Assembly (NCBI RefSeq): GCF_024793945.1
Contig: NZ_JANUSD010000019.1
Span: 1 to 64,000, forward strand
Direction of reading: 5' to 3'
Source: Emticicia fluvialis
Lineage (GTDB): Bacteria > Bacteroidota > Bacteroidia > Cytophagales > Spirosomataceae
Length of the DNA stretch: 64,000 nt
Positions 1 to 9,145 of this stretch are shown here, in pieces (the first letter of the stretch is position 1; the number at the start of each line of letters is the position of its first letter). Both the position numbers and the translations under genes were made by a program. A model generated the notes under the pieces. It saw only the letters and a list, made by a program, of their open reading frames with translations. It was not told the origin of the DNA and did not search any database.

Positions 1-122
1 TATCATTCAAAACGCAACTCTCGCAAACGATTCATAGCAGAATTTATATCTCTAAACCTGAACAGGAAAAGTTACTTAATTTGTTTCATATCAATTTTGG
101 GTGACCCAGCGAGGAAAACAGG

Positions 123-157
123 AAAAAGGTATCGGGTTGAAGCCTGATACCTTTTTT
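123..157. terminator. Bidirectional intrinsic terminator
   Basis: An 11-bp perfect inverted repeat (123-133 pairs with 146-156, arms beginning AAAAAGGTATC) encloses a 12-nt loop and has A/T runs on both sides. It lies 25 bp past the stop of the minus-strand gene that ends at 182 and can stop transcription from either direction. Positions 1-122 contain no gene I can support. Confidence 0.8.
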
Positions 158-181
158 ATGGCACGCCAAAGAAGGAACATT

Positions 182-1114
182 TTAAAAATTATCGCTCCAA
201 CGGTAGGCCTCTATTAACTTCCTCTCTCCTTCTGCCCCTTTATAGGCATTTCCGTGTTCCATACCCAAAATAAACTCCTGATTATTGGCTTTTGATTTAT
301 CATAAATATGTTTGAACAGGCTCTTGTAGTTTACCTCACCTGTGGTTGGCTCATTACGGCCGGGCTCATCCCCTATCTGAAAATACCCGATTTCGCTCCA
401 GCACCAGTCCATATTTTGTGTCAGGCGGCCTTCGTTGCGTTGCATGTGCCACATATCAAACAGAATCTTGCACGACGGGCTGTTAACTGCTTTACAAATC
501 ATGTAGGTCTGGTCTGAATGGCGCAGAAACAGCTCCGGCGTATCACTAAGGGGCTCAAGCACCATAGTTAAGCCATGTGGCTCCAGGATGTCGCATGCGC
601 GTCGTAAAGCATCAATTACGTTTGCGGTTTGTATGCCCAGGGGTAATCTTCTTTCAAAAAATCCAGGTACTACTGTGGCCCATTTGGCGTTAACACGCTT
701 AGCTACCTCCACAGAGGCACGGCAGGTTTTAAGGAAATTTTCAAGAAACTCTTTCTTTCCGGTGGTAAGAGATATTTTCCAGTTATCGCCGCCGTCAATC
801 ACAAATACCCCCATTTTCATATTCAGCTTTGCAAGCGTTTCCCCAATCTTCTTTTGTACATCTACGGGGCGCCCCAGCATTCCGTTGTCTTCCAGCGCCA
901 TAAAGCCGTTGTCGGCCATAAACTTCAGCTGGTCAATCAGGTCTTTTCCAGCCAGATTCTCAAACATACCAAAATGTGGTGCATATAAGAGCTTGAATTG
1001 ATTGGCCGCTACCAGGTTGTTTTGCGGCGCCTCAGCTGCCAAAGAAGCACCCAATGGCAGTGCAGACGCTCCGGCAACCATAGCGCTTTTGGAAATAAAA
1101 TTTCTGCGATTCAT
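182..1114 (-). CDS. Secreted xylose-isomerase-like TIM-barrel protein (hydroxypyruvate isomerase family)
   Basis: A 310-residue protein with a Tat-type leader: twin arginine at residues 3-4 (RRNF), then a hydrophobic alanine-rich stretch to about residue 27, so export to the periplasm is predicted. The rest resembles the sugar phosphate isomerase/epimerase TIM-barrel family, which includes hydroxypyruvate isomerase. Candidate metal-binding positions include Glu in VLEPLSDT, Asp in LFDMWHMQ and Glu in MEHGNAYKG near the C-terminus. Many Bacteroidota encode Tat-exported members of this family beside sugar catabolism genes, but here the neighbour is an RNA modification gene, so context does not give the substrate. 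The family call is firm; hydroxypyruvate as substrate is only the common annotation. A terminator follows at 123-157. Confidence 0.8.
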   Translation of the reverse strand: MNRRNFISKSAMVAGASALPLGASLAAEAPQNNLVAANQFKLLYAPHFGMFENLAGKDLIDQLKFMADNGFMALEDNGMLGRPVDVQKKIGETLAKLNMKMGVFVIDGGDNWKISLTTGKKEFLENFLKTCRASVEVAKRVNAKWATVVPGFFERRLPLGIQTANVIDALRRACDILEPHGLTMVLEPLSDTPELFLRHSDQTYMICKAVNSPSCKILFDMWHMQRNEGRLTQNMDWCWSEIGYFQIGDEPGRNEPTTGEVNYKSLFKHIYDKSKANNQEFILGMEHGNAYKGAEGERKLIEAYRWSDNF

Positions 1115-1195
1115 TTTTATTCTATTAAGGGGTTGATTGATGCAAGCTAAAGAAAGTAATGCCTTAGACCAATCCGGGGTATATCCTGAGTTTTG

Positions 1196-1921
1196 TTAAT
1201 ACAAAAAGTCAAGATTCTCGGTTTTGATATCTTCAGGGTCCAGTTCAAGAAACTCTTCCCAGAAGGGGTTCTCTGGTAGTGGTGCAATACAAAGAATTGG
1301 TTCTTTTTTAACCGGATGCACAAAGTATAAACGGCGGGCATGCAAATTAATATTACCCTCGGGGTTGGTTCTGGGGAAACCATACTTTATGTCTCCTCTT
1401 ATCGGGCAGCCCATAGTTGCCAGCTGAACTCTTATCTGATGCGGGCGCCCCGTTATAGGGTTTATCTCTAACAAATGAAAGTGATTGATTTCTCCCAGAT
1501 AGCGGTAGTTCAATTCTGCTTTCTGCGAACCATTCACTTCTGTATCATAAGCCGTAACAACGTTTTTCTCTTCATTTTTTACCAGCCAGTGGGTCAGCTT
1601 GCCGCTTTTTTTCTCTGGTCTTTTGCCTACTACAGCCCAATAGATTTTCTGAACATCGCGGCGCCTAAAAAGTTCATTCATGCGCTCAAGTGCCTTTGAG
1701 GTACGTGCAAAAACCACAATACCACTCACGGGGCGGTCAAGCCGGTGAACCGTACCCAGAAAAACGTCACCGGGTTTGTTATATTTCTTCTTAATATAAT
1801 CTTTTACGTAGTCTGCTAATGTTTTGTCTCCTGTGGCATCTCCCTGCACTAAAATCCCTGGCGCCTTATTAACAATAATAAGGTGATTGTCTTCATAGAG
1901 AACATAAAATGGATGTTTCAT
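1196..1921 (-). CDS. RluA-family RNA pseudouridine synthase
   Basis: A 241-residue cytosolic enzyme of the RluA/RluC/RluD family, which isomerises specific uridines in rRNA or tRNA to pseudouridine. The catalytic motif HRLDRPVSG lies at residues 59-67 with the nucleophilic aspartate at 62, and the family block GRPHQIRVQLA follows at about residue 158. There is no N-terminal S4 domain, so it is a short RluA-like form rather than full RluD. The target site cannot be read from sequence. The window holds a second family member at 19632-20408; the two differ strongly in their N-termini and around the active site, so they are not recent duplicates. It may be cotranscribed with dxr upstream, across a 149-bp gap. 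Confidence 0.92.
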   Translation of the reverse strand: MKHPFYVLYEDNHLIIVNKAPGILVQGDATGDKTLADYVKDYIKKKYNKPGDVFLGTVHRLDRPVSGIVVFARTSKALERMNELFRRRDVQKIYWAVVGKRPEKKSGKLTHWLVKNEEKNVVTAYDTEVNGSQKAELNYRYLGEINHFHLLEINPITGRPHQIRVQLATMGCPIRGDIKYGFPRTNPEGNINLHARRLYFVHPVKKEPILCIAPLPENPFWEEFLELDPEDIKTENLDFLY

Positions 1922-2070
1922 ATCATTATAATTTGCTACAAAGATACTTAGTTTTTTGTAGTTTAACTACAAAACTGTATCTGCAGGGGTATTTAGTGGG
2001 TACAACAAGCCCTTACTGCACAGGCTTATTGCGGTTTAATAAAACTTCTGGTACGGGCTGTTTATTTCAA

Positions 2071-3216
2071 TCAATATTCTAAAGCTATGCGGCGGGTTTC
2101 TTCATCAGTACGGATGTAGTCTTCCAGGGTTGGGGTTTTAACAAAGCTAACCTTGTGCATACAAGCCTCAATGAGGTCAGACATCTCAAGAAAACCAATC
2201 TCATCTTTCAGGAAAGATGCTACGGCTATTTCATTAGCGGCATTGACAATACAGGCCATATTGCCCCCTCTTCTGAGTGCCTCAAAGGCAAAGCCCAGAT
2301 TACGGAATGTCTGTGTGTCTGGCTGTTGAAAGGTAAGTGAGGGATACTTTGTGAAATCGAACCTAGGGAAGTCTGATTTTAAACGGACAGGATAAGACAA
2401 AGCAAATTGTATAGGCACGCGCATATCTGGCAAGCCCATCTGCGCCTTAATGCTGCCGTCTTCAAACTGCACCATAGAATGAATAATACTTTGCGGATGC
2501 ACAACCACATCAATCTGCTCGGGGGTCAGGTCAAACAACCATTTGGCTTCAATCACTTCCAGCCCCTTGTTCATCAACGATGCCGAATCAATGGTAATCT
2601 TCGCGCCCATGCTCCAGTTAGGGTGCTTCAAGGCTTGCTGCTTGGTAACAGTTTTCAGAAATTCGCGCTCTTTACCAAGAAACGGCCCGCCTGAAGCCGT
2701 TAGAATGATTTTTTCAATAGGATTATGAAATTCTCCGACCAGGCATTGAAAAATCGCCGAATGTTCAGAGTCAACCGGTAGAATATCAACTTTATTTTTT
2801 TGTGCCAAATCTGTTACCAGTTCGCCAGCTACTACCATTGTTTCCTTATTAGCCAAAGCTATATGTTTACCGGCTTTAATAGCTGCCAGGGTGGGTATCA
2901 GCCCTGCATAACCAACCAGAGCAGTCAGCACCATTTGAACCGATTCCATCTGTACTACCGATGCCAGCGACTTCTCTCCGGCATAGACTTTTATCTGAAG
3001 GGGGTCAAGTGCTGCAAAAACTTGATCATATAGCGCTTCATTTGAAATTACCACTACATTTGGCCTGAACCTGGCAGCCTGCTCAATCAGCAAATCGGCA
3101 TTGTTCTGGGCTGTGAGTACTTCTATTTCAAAAATATCGGGGTTGGCGGCAACCACTTCCAATGCTTGTGTACCAATTGACCCTGTTGAGCCCAAAATAG
3201 CGAGACTTCTTTTCAT
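2071..3216 (-). CDS. dxr: 1-deoxy-D-xylulose 5-phosphate reductoisomerase
   Basis: The 381-residue NADPH-dependent enzyme converts DXP to 2-C-methyl-D-erythritol 4-phosphate, the committed step of the MEP isoprenoid pathway. The NADPH-binding loop GSTGSIG is at residues 9-15, LANKET at 121-126, the metal ligands of DSEH at 149-152, SGGPF at 175-179, the flexible catalytic loop HPNWSMGAK at 198-206 and DSASLMNKGLE at 210-220, whose Glu220 matches E. coli Glu231. Length and all catalytic residues are normal. The product feeds the precursors used by the carotenoid genes crtB and crtI about 44 kb away. It diverges from the fructosamine-kinase-like gene at 3498 across about 280 bp, where its promoter should lie. 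Confidence 0.97.
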   Translation of the reverse strand: MKRSLAILGSTGSIGTQALEVVAANPDIFEIEVLTAQNNADLLIEQAARFRPNVVVISNEALYDQVFAALDPLQIKVYAGEKSLASVVQMESVQMVLTALVGYAGLIPTLAAIKAGKHIALANKETMVVAGELVTDLAQKNKVDILPVDSEHSAIFQCLVGEFHNPIEKIILTASGGPFLGKEREFLKTVTKQQALKHPNWSMGAKITIDSASLMNKGLEVIEAKWLFDLTPEQIDVVVHPQSIIHSMVQFEDGSIKAQMGLPDMRVPIQFALSYPVRLKSDFPRFDFTKYPSLTFQQPDTQTFRNLGFAFEALRRGGNMACIVNAANEIAVASFLKDEIGFLEMSDLIEACMHKVSFVKTPTLEDYIRTDEETRRIALEY

Positions 3217-3497
3217 GTAGTGTCGTGAATGCTTTTTTCTTAGAATAAAACGTATTACACCGGCGTTATTAGTATCCTTAATACAAAGCTGTTATAATTG
3301 TTGCTGTTAACGAAACCGGTTACAAGGGTTATATGAGGGCAAATGAGGTTATTACAAATCAAATAACATCCTGAAGCCAGTCTGGCTGGCAAAGTTCGTA
3401 AAATTTAGCGAGAAAGTTTTTATTTTGCCATTCGGATTAAACTTTCATTTATTGCAACATGGAAGGCTTTAGGAATATTTAAGTGAGGAACCAAACC

Positions 3498-4382
3498 ATG
3501 CAAACGGCTGAAGACCAATTTCAATTTTTTGAGGGAATACTTTTTGAAACACTGGGGCGCGATGTGCAGGTGAATGAGTATCGTCTGTTACAGGGTGGAA
3601 GCATCAATGCTACGGTCCAGATACTTACCAGTGAAGGCAAGTATTTTGTTAAATATAATACCCTTAACTACGACCAGATGTTTGCGGCCGAGGCACGCGG
3701 ACTTGACCTGCTGCGCGAAACGAAGGTGATTAGAATACCCGAAGTAATAAACTGGGGAAGGCGAGACGGACACGATTACCTGATTCTGGAACATATAGAG
3801 GCCAATAAACAGAATAAGTTTTATTGGGAAACCCTTGGGCATAAACTGGCCGCCTTGCATAGAAACACCAGCGATTGTTTCGGGCTGGGCTTTAATAATT
3901 ACATTGGCTCGTTGGAACAAAATAATGAACCAAACATTAACTGGATACCTTTTTTTATTGAGAAAAGGCTGAATGTGCAGGCTGGTTTGGCTTATTATAA
4001 TGAGCTGATAGATAAAGAAGTATATGACAAGTTTCAGAAGTTCTACGAGTTACTTCCTTCGCTGCTTCCGGATGAAAGACCCTCTTTATTACATGGAGAC
4101 TTGTGGGCAGGCAATGTTATTACCGACAACATTGGTGAACCCTGCCTGATAGACCCTGCCGTATATTATGGCAACCGCGAAGTAGAACTGGCCTTTACCC
4201 GTCTTTTTGATGGTTTCGATAACCGTTTCTACGAGGCTTATCATGAGAGTTTCCCATTACAGCCCCGCTTTGAAGACCGCGCCGGCATTTATAATTTGTA
4301 TGCCCTTATGGTACATGTCAATATTTTCGGGGCAATTTATCTGCCGCCCGTGCTGAGAACACTTAACCGGTATTTATCTTAA
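3498..4382 (+). CDS. Fructosamine kinase family protein
   Basis: A kinase of the fructosamine-3-kinase/ketosamine-3-kinase family (aminoglycoside-phosphotransferase fold), thought to phosphorylate glycated amines or proteins and so start their deglycation. The catalytic loop HGDLWAGN is at residues 199-206 and the metal-binding LIDPA at 217-221. The conserved block YYGNREVELAFTRLF follows, and the length (294 residues) is typical. I choose the ATG at 3498 because family members start near here; a GTG at 3483 is in frame and would add five residues. Its end overlaps the convergent LuxE-like gene by 4 bp. The physiological substrate cannot be deduced. Confidence 0.9.
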   Translation: MQTAEDQFQFFEGILFETLGRDVQVNEYRLLQGGSINATVQILTSEGKYFVKYNTLNYDQMFAAEARGLDLLRETKVIRIPEVINWGRRDGHDYLILEHIEANKQNKFYWETLGHKLAALHRNTSDCFGLGFNNYIGSLEQNNEPNINWIPFFIEKRLNVQAGLAYYNELIDKEVYDKFQKFYELLPSLLPDERPSLLHGDLWAGNVITDNIGEPCLIDPAVYYGNREVELAFTRLFDGFDNRFYEAYHESFPLQPRFEDRAGIYNLYALMVHVNIFGAIYLPPVLRTLNRYLS

Positions 4383-5443
4383 ACCACAAGCAGATTGCAG
4401 CCTCTGATATCGGAGTTATCGAACCGGCCAATAACACTGAACTGCTGGTTTGCTGGCTGATAAGCCCCTAAATCCTGGGTTTCAATGAAGCAACAAGAAT
4501 CAACATTGGCCAGGTCTACTACATTAATGCCTCCACGAACAACTGCTTCTTTCGATAAACCCGTATGAAACTGTGTCGAGATAATTTTGAAAGGGTCGTT
4601 GATTTCCCGCAACAGCACTTTCATTGAGGCCGGTAGCTGAAATACACCTTCACCCATAGAATATCCCTGCGAAAGCAGTTCAGTCATACCGTATTCAGAG
4701 TGAATCTGTTTAACCGGCAAAGCTTTTGTAAGAATGGCGTGTACTTCCTCACGCAATAACTCTTTTCTTCGTCCTTTCATACCACCGGTTTCCATTACAA
4801 TGAGCCTGTCTTTCAGATTTTCCATGAAAGACAAATCGTGGCCTTCTTCTACCAAATCAAGCAGGGCAAAAGTTACACCTATTAACAAAACCTTACGGTG
4901 TGTCTGGTTGTTTTCTGAAAGCTGCTGCAGCTTATCGAGCATCTCGGCGGTGTTATGAAGGTAAAATCCTGATTCACGCGAGTATGTGCGGTAAATAAAA
5001 CTTTGCACCATATACACCAACGACGAATTATTTCGTTCAAGATACGAGGGCAGCAAAGCAAGAATATGGTAGTCGGTTAATGGCCCATAAAACTGCTCAA
5101 AGATTTTCTGGCTGATGTGTTCATAAAAAGGCAGGTCGCTTACGTAATGCCTGCTTACATTCTGCTGAGTTGTGCCGCTGCTTTCAAAAACTATTTGTTC
5201 GGGGGCATTGCCAGAAATGATTTTATGATGCTTGAAGAACTGAATAGGCAGAAACGGAATTTTCTCCAAACGATTGATTCGTCTGGGGTCAATTTTCAGA
5301 AAACCCAGATATTGATTATATACCGGATTGGCCACAGCCTGAAACCGGAAAATCTCAAGAGCCAGCTCATCAAAAGTATGCTGATTCTGAGGATAGTCAC
5401 TTAACTGAAGAACTGCCGATTTGAGTTCGTCTCGGATACCCAT
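4379..5443 (-). CDS. LuxE-like acyl-protein synthetase / acyl transferase
   Basis: A 354-residue protein resembling the LuxE acyl-protein synthetase family, part of the ANL adenylating superfamily. The phosphate-binding loop ESSGTT is at residues 87-92, and a later HSEYGMTELLSQ block matches the adenylate-binding motif of the superfamily. LuxE proteins activate a fatty acid with ATP and carry it as a thioester. No luxC reductase, luxD thioesterase or luciferase gene is present, so luminescence is not implied; similar stand-alone genes are found in many Bacteroidota and may serve acyl-lipid or cell-wall chemistry. The nearest genes (a fructosamine kinase relative and a lipoprotein) do not clarify the substrate. 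Its 3' end overlaps the convergent gene by 4 bp. Confidence 0.8.
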   Translation of the reverse strand: MGIRDELKSAVLQLSDYPQNQHTFDELALEIFRFQAVANPVYNQYLGFLKIDPRRINRLEKIPFLPIQFFKHHKIISGNAPEQIVFESSGTTQQNVSRHYVSDLPFYEHISQKIFEQFYGPLTDYHILALLPSYLERNNSSLVYMVQSFIYRTYSRESGFYLHNTAEMLDKLQQLSENNQTHRKVLLIGVTFALLDLVEEGHDLSFMENLKDRLIVMETGGMKGRRKELLREEVHAILTKALPVKQIHSEYGMTELLSQGYSMGEGVFQLPASMKVLLREINDPFKIISTQFHTGLSKEAVVRGGINVVDLANVDSCCFIETQDLGAYQPANQQFSVIGRFDNSDIRGCNLLVV

Positions 5444-5549
5444 GAAATAGATTTATTGGTAGTTTCAGGGCATAACAACAAAAAATGTTACGGTTAAGCC
5501 TAAAACTTTCATTTTTATACTAAATTGCTTCTAAAATTACAGATTACAG

Positions 5550-6059
5550 ATGAAAAAGGTTTCAGTATTGGTTGTTTTTAGTGTAACAGCATTGCTAATT
5601 GGCTGTTATAATGACATATCGTTCGATTTAATACCATATATTGAGTTTAGAGATTTACGTAAAGAAACCACCCTGGACAGCTTCTCGGGTTCAAAGAAAG
5701 ATTCAGTAATTATAAGCATACATTTTGAAGACGGCGACGGAGATTTAGGCCTGAGCGAAGAAGAAAAAAAGGTAGCTGTAGATAAGCAGGACTTTAATTA
5801 TTTGCTAAAGATATTCAGAAGCAAGGACGGCGTATTTCAGGAGATTCCACAACCGGTACCTTATTCGGGCTTCTTTCCGCGTCTTAAATTAGATGATAAA
5901 AAGCGCCCCATAGAAGGAACGCTAAACTACTCAATTGTATATTTTCATAATTCTGTTCCGGCTAAAGACACCGTTAAGTATCAGATTACGATTAAAGACC
6001 GGGCAGGAAATGTTTCAAATACGGTAGAATCGAAACCCATTATTCTCAGAGAGTTTTAA
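5550..6059 (+). CDS. Small putative lipoprotein of unknown function
   Basis: A 169-residue protein with a lipoprotein signal: Lys-Lys at 2-3, a hydrophobic core, and the lipobox LIGC with Cys at 19. The mature part is hydrophilic. An acidic stretch near residue 61 (EDGDGDLGLSEEE) resembles the Asp-rich turns seen in Bacteroidota surface lipoproteins, and a beta-rich C-terminal half ends in a segment about a compound undergoing extension typical of Ig-like folds. I recognise no named family. It stands alone: the upstream gene is divergent and typA starts about 330 bp downstream behind its own likely promoter. Confidence 0.75.
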   Translation: MKKVSVLVVFSVTALLIGCYNDISFDLIPYIEFRDLRKETTLDSFSGSKKDSVIISIHFEDGDGDLGLSEEEKKVAVDKQDFNYLLKIFRSKDGVFQEIPQPVPYSGFFPRLKLDDKKRPIEGTLNYSIVYFHNSVPAKDTVKYQITIKDRAGNVSNTVESKPIILREF

Positions 6060-6291
6060 CGATTTGATTTTTAATGCCCGGTTTTCAGCGTTACCAAAAA
6101 CTTTTATATGCCCCGGTTTTTTACTGCCTGAGGCCTGAAATAGTTTCAAGCCAGCCCGTAATTTTGGTTTAGTTTTAGTACTTCATAAAAACCACCTGCC
6201 TTAAAACCAGATATTATTGCACTATTCCTATTAACAATTTAATAATGATAGGATAATCTACCAAAAACAAGGTTTTCTCATTGTATTTTTC

Positions 6292-6299
6292 TAATTTTG
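6292..6299 (+). promoter_or_regulatory. Candidate -7 box of typA
   Basis: TAATTTTG matches the Bacteroidota -7 consensus TAnnTTTG and is followed by CAG, as in the rplK promoter. I found no convincing -33 TTG at the right spacing. It sits 90 bp before the chosen typA start, inside the 329-bp gap 6060-6388, which otherwise shows nothing I can identify. Confidence 0.4.
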
Positions 6300-6388
6300 C
6301 AGTTTATTTCAAAAAGGTGTAGTTCGTTAGTCGTTTATCCGTGATGCGTTGGGGTAAAGATTGGCGCATTACGATAACTTTAGACTTC

Positions 6389-8209
6389 ATGCAAAATATT
6401 AGAAACATTGCCATTATTGCCCACGTTGACCACGGTAAAACAACCCTGGTTGACAAAATTATTCATGCTTCAAAAATCTTCAGAGAAAATCAGGAATTTG
6501 GTGATTTGATTCTTGATAACAATGACCTTGAACGTGAGCGCGGAATCACCATTGTGTCGAAAAACGTATCAGTACGTTATAACGATGTAAAAATCAATAT
6601 TATAGATACCCCGGGCCACGCCGACTTCGGAGGAGAGGTTGAGCGCGTTTTGAAACTGGCTGACGGTGTTATTCTGTTAGTTGATGCTTTTGAAGGCCCG
6701 ATGCCTCAAACCCGTTTTGTATTAGGCAAAGCCCTGCAATTAGGTTTGAAACCAATTGTGGTAGTAAATAAAGTTGATAAAGAAAACTGTCGCCCTGAAG
6801 AGGTACACGAACAGGTGTTTGACCTGATGTTTAACCTTGAGGCTACCGAAGACCAGCTTGATTTCCCGTGTTTGTATGGGTCGTCTAAACAAGGCTGGAT
6901 GAGTACCGACTGGAAAAAACCAACGACTGACATTATTCCTTTACTTGATGCCATTGTTGCCAATATTCCGGCGTCACCGGTTGTAGATGGTACAGCGCAG
7001 ATGCAGATTACCTCTCTTGATTACTCATCTTTTGTTGGTCGTATTGCCATAGGCCGTGTGGCCAGAGGTGTACTGAAAGAAGGTATGCAGGTAGCGCTTT
7101 GCAAAGCAGACGGAAGCGCCAAAAAGATGCGTATTAAAGAACTACACGTTTTTGAGGGCCTTGGTAAAGCAAAAGTAGCAGAAGTGAGTTCGGGTGAAAT
7201 TTGTGCTGTAACAGGTATTGAAGATTTTGAAATTGGTGATACCGTTGCCGATGCAGAAAATCCGGAAGCCCTGCCACGTATCGCTATTGATGAGCCAACC
7301 ATGAACATGTTGTTTACCATCAATAATTCGCCGTTTTTTGGTAAAGAAGGTAAGTTTGTTACATCGCGCCACTTACGTGACCGTCTGATGAAAGAAACAG
7401 AGAAAAACCTTGCCCTTCGCGTTGAAACCGGCGATACTGAAGATAAATTTATTGTATATGGCCGCGGTATCCTTCACTTGTCGGTTCTGATTGAAACCAT
7501 GCGTCGTGAAGGTTACGAACTACAAGTGGGCCAGCCACAGGTATTATACAAAGAAGGTGAAAACGGTGAAAGACTTGAGCCTGTTGAAACCCTTGTAGTA
7601 GATGTACCGGAAGAAACAGCCGGAAAAGTAATTGAGCTGGTAACGCAACGCAAAGGCGAATTATTAATTATGGAACCCAAAGGTGACTTACAACACCTTG
7701 AGTTCAATATTCCGTCTCGTGGTTTGATTGGTTTACGTTCAAATGTACTTACTGCTACTTACGGTGAGGCCATTATGAACCACCGCTTCAAGGCCTATGA
7801 GCCGTTTAAAGGTGCAATTCCGGGTCGTATCAATGGTTCGTTGATATCGATGGGTAACGGCCCTGCAACACCTTATTCAATTGATAAACTGCAAGACAGA
7901 GGGGTTTTCTTTATTGACCCGAACGAAGAAATTTATATGGGTATGGTAGTAGGCGAACACAACCGTCAGAATGACCTCGTGATTAACCTGCAAACAGCCA
8001 AAAAGCTGACCAACATGCGTGCTTCGGGTTCTGATGACAACGTGCGTATTGCACCGAAGATTAATTTCTCTCTGGAAGATGCCATGGAGTATATCCAGAA
8101 AGATGAATATCTGGAGATTACGCCTAAGTCGATTCGTATGCGTAAAATATACCTTGACGAAAACGAGCGTAAACGTTATGAAAGCAAAGGCGCTTTTGCA
8201 ATAGCTTAA
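6389..8209 (+). CDS. typA: Translational GTPase TypA/BipA
   Basis: A 606-residue ribosome-associated GTPase of the EF-G/LepA class, linked to stress adaptation and to 50S subunit assembly at low temperature. The G1 loop AHVDHGKT is at residues 11-18, followed by the switch-I block ERERGITIVSKN, G3 DTPGHADF and G4 NKVD. The usual domain order continues: beta-barrel domain 2, two EF-G-like alpha/beta domains, and the TypA-specific C-terminus. I start at ATG 6389 (MQNIRN) because this gives the normal family length; the open frame extends 16 codons upstream to a GTG at 6341, but that extension is not conserved in character. A perfect bidirectional terminator follows. Confidence 0.97.
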   Translation: MQNIRNIAIIAHVDHGKTTLVDKIIHASKIFRENQEFGDLILDNNDLERERGITIVSKNVSVRYNDVKINIIDTPGHADFGGEVERVLKLADGVILLVDAFEGPMPQTRFVLGKALQLGLKPIVVVNKVDKENCRPEEVHEQVFDLMFNLEATEDQLDFPCLYGSSKQGWMSTDWKKPTTDIIPLLDAIVANIPASPVVDGTAQMQITSLDYSSFVGRIAIGRVARGVLKEGMQVALCKADGSAKKMRIKELHVFEGLGKAKVAEVSSGEICAVTGIEDFEIGDTVADAENPEALPRIAIDEPTMNMLFTINNSPFFGKEGKFVTSRHLRDRLMKETEKNLALRVETGDTEDKFIVYGRGILHLSVLIETMRREGYELQVGQPQVLYKEGENGERLEPVETLVVDVPEETAGKVIELVTQRKGELLIMEPKGDLQHLEFNIPSRGLIGLRSNVLTATYGEAIMNHRFKAYEPFKGAIPGRINGSLISMGNGPATPYSIDKLQDRGVFFIDPNEEIYMGMVVGEHNRQNDLVINLQTAKKLTNMRASGSDDNVRIAPKINFSLEDAMEYIQKDEYLEITPKSIRMRKIYLDENERKRYESKGAFAIA

Positions 8210-8223
8210 TTTGCTCAGAAGTC

Positions 8224-8267
8224 ATAAACGAAGAAACCCTGCCGGCCGGTAGGGTTTCTTCGTTTAT
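8224..8267. terminator. Bidirectional terminator between typA and the crotonase gene
   Basis: A 17-bp perfect stem (8224-8240 pairs with 8251-8267, core AAGAAACCCT/AGGGTTTCTT) has a 10-nt loop, GCCGGCCGGT. It lies between two convergent genes and serves both. Confidence 0.9.
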
Positions 8268-8281
8268 AGTCATATAAAAAC

Positions 8282-9088
8282 TCAGTCTTCAAAACCGGCA
8301 TCCCGCTTCTGGCTTTTAGCCATGAAGGCTTCCTGCAAATCGTTTGATAGCAGCATGGCGGCGTTCCAGGTTGCCATGTAGTTCAGGCCGTCGGCAACAG
8401 TGTGGTCTCTGGTATGCAACAGAATATGCTTGGTACCACGGATAGACAAGGGCGACCTGGCAGCTATAGTAGCGGCCAGTTTAAAAACCTCTTCCATCAT
8501 GGTAGCTTTATCATTGTAGGCACTGTTTACAATGCCTATTTTTTCAGCTTCTTTGCCGCCTACATGCCGCCCTGTATAGGCCATTTCACGCACCCGGCCC
8601 TCTCCTATCAGCTTTGGCAGCCGCTGAAGTGTACCTAAATCGGCTACCATACCCATGTCAATTTCCTTAATAGTAAAGAATGCATCTTCGGTGCAATAGC
8701 GTATATCGCAGGCACAGATAATGTCCAGCCCGCCACCAATACAGCCGCCGTGAACTGCTGCTAAAACAGGCTTGGAGCAGTTTTCAATGGCATTAACCGG
8801 CGCCTGTAGCCTGAGAACGTCTTTTCTGACTTTTTCTCTCCTGCGTCCCTCGCAGGTAATATCTGTTTGTGCTACCGACATCAGCAGGCTTAAATCTATG
8901 CCCGCGCAAAAGTGTTTGCTCTCGCCGCCTTCCAGCACTATTACTCGCACTTCGGGGTTCTCATCCAGATTTTCAAAAGTATCTTTGAGTTCGTCCCAGG
9001 CGGTCTGGTTGAGTGCATTGGCTTTTTCGGGCCTATTCAGTACTACATGGGCGATATGATTCTGTATCGTAAGTTTTATTGTTTGCAT
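8282..9088 (-). CDS. Crotonase-family enzyme, likely delta3,5-delta2,4-dienoyl-CoA isomerase
   Basis: A 268-residue enoyl-CoA hydratase/isomerase-fold protein. The oxyanion-hole region CIGGG is at residues 116-120. All three acidic residues used by mammalian peroxisomal ECH1 are present at matching spacing: Asp122 (GGGLD), Glu142 (IKEID) and Asp150 (MVADLGTLQRLP). This favours delta3,5-delta2,4-dienoyl-CoA isomerase, an auxiliary enzyme for degrading unsaturated fatty acids, over a plain enoyl-CoA hydratase. The ATG at 9088 (MQTIKLTIQ) is preferred; an upstream in-frame start at 9115 would run into the terminator hairpin of the next gene. No other beta-oxidation gene is nearby. Specificity is inferred from residues only. 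Confidence 0.88.
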   Translation of the reverse strand: MQTIKLTIQNHIAHVVLNRPEKANALNQTAWDELKDTFENLDENPEVRVIVLEGGESKHFCAGIDLSLLMSVAQTDITCEGRRREKVRKDVLRLQAPVNAIENCSKPVLAAVHGGCIGGGLDIICACDIRYCTEDAFFTIKEIDMGMVADLGTLQRLPKLIGEGRVREMAYTGRHVGGKEAEKIGIVNSAYNDKATMMEEVFKLAATIAARSPLSIRGTKHILLHTRDHTVADGLNYMATWNAAMLLSNDLQEAFMAKSQKRDAGFED

Positions 9089-9112
9089 AGCTTTAAAAGT
9101 GGCTGAGTTTAA

Positions 9113-9145
9113 CAAAAAAAGCCGGAGAGGGTCATATCTCCGGCT
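9113..9145 (-). terminator. Terminator of the M1 peptidase gene
   Basis: A 9-bp stem (9120-9128, AGCCGGAGA, with 9137-9145) has an A run at 9114-9120 that becomes a U run on the minus strand. It lies only 25 bp before the crotonase start at 9088, so that gene either depends on read-through or has a promoter overlapping this hairpin. Confidence 0.8.

Noticed and set aside
4379..5443. Luminescence operon suggested by the LuxE-like protein
   Set aside because: No luxA, luxB, luxC or luxD is present; the family is widespread in non-luminous Bacteroidota.
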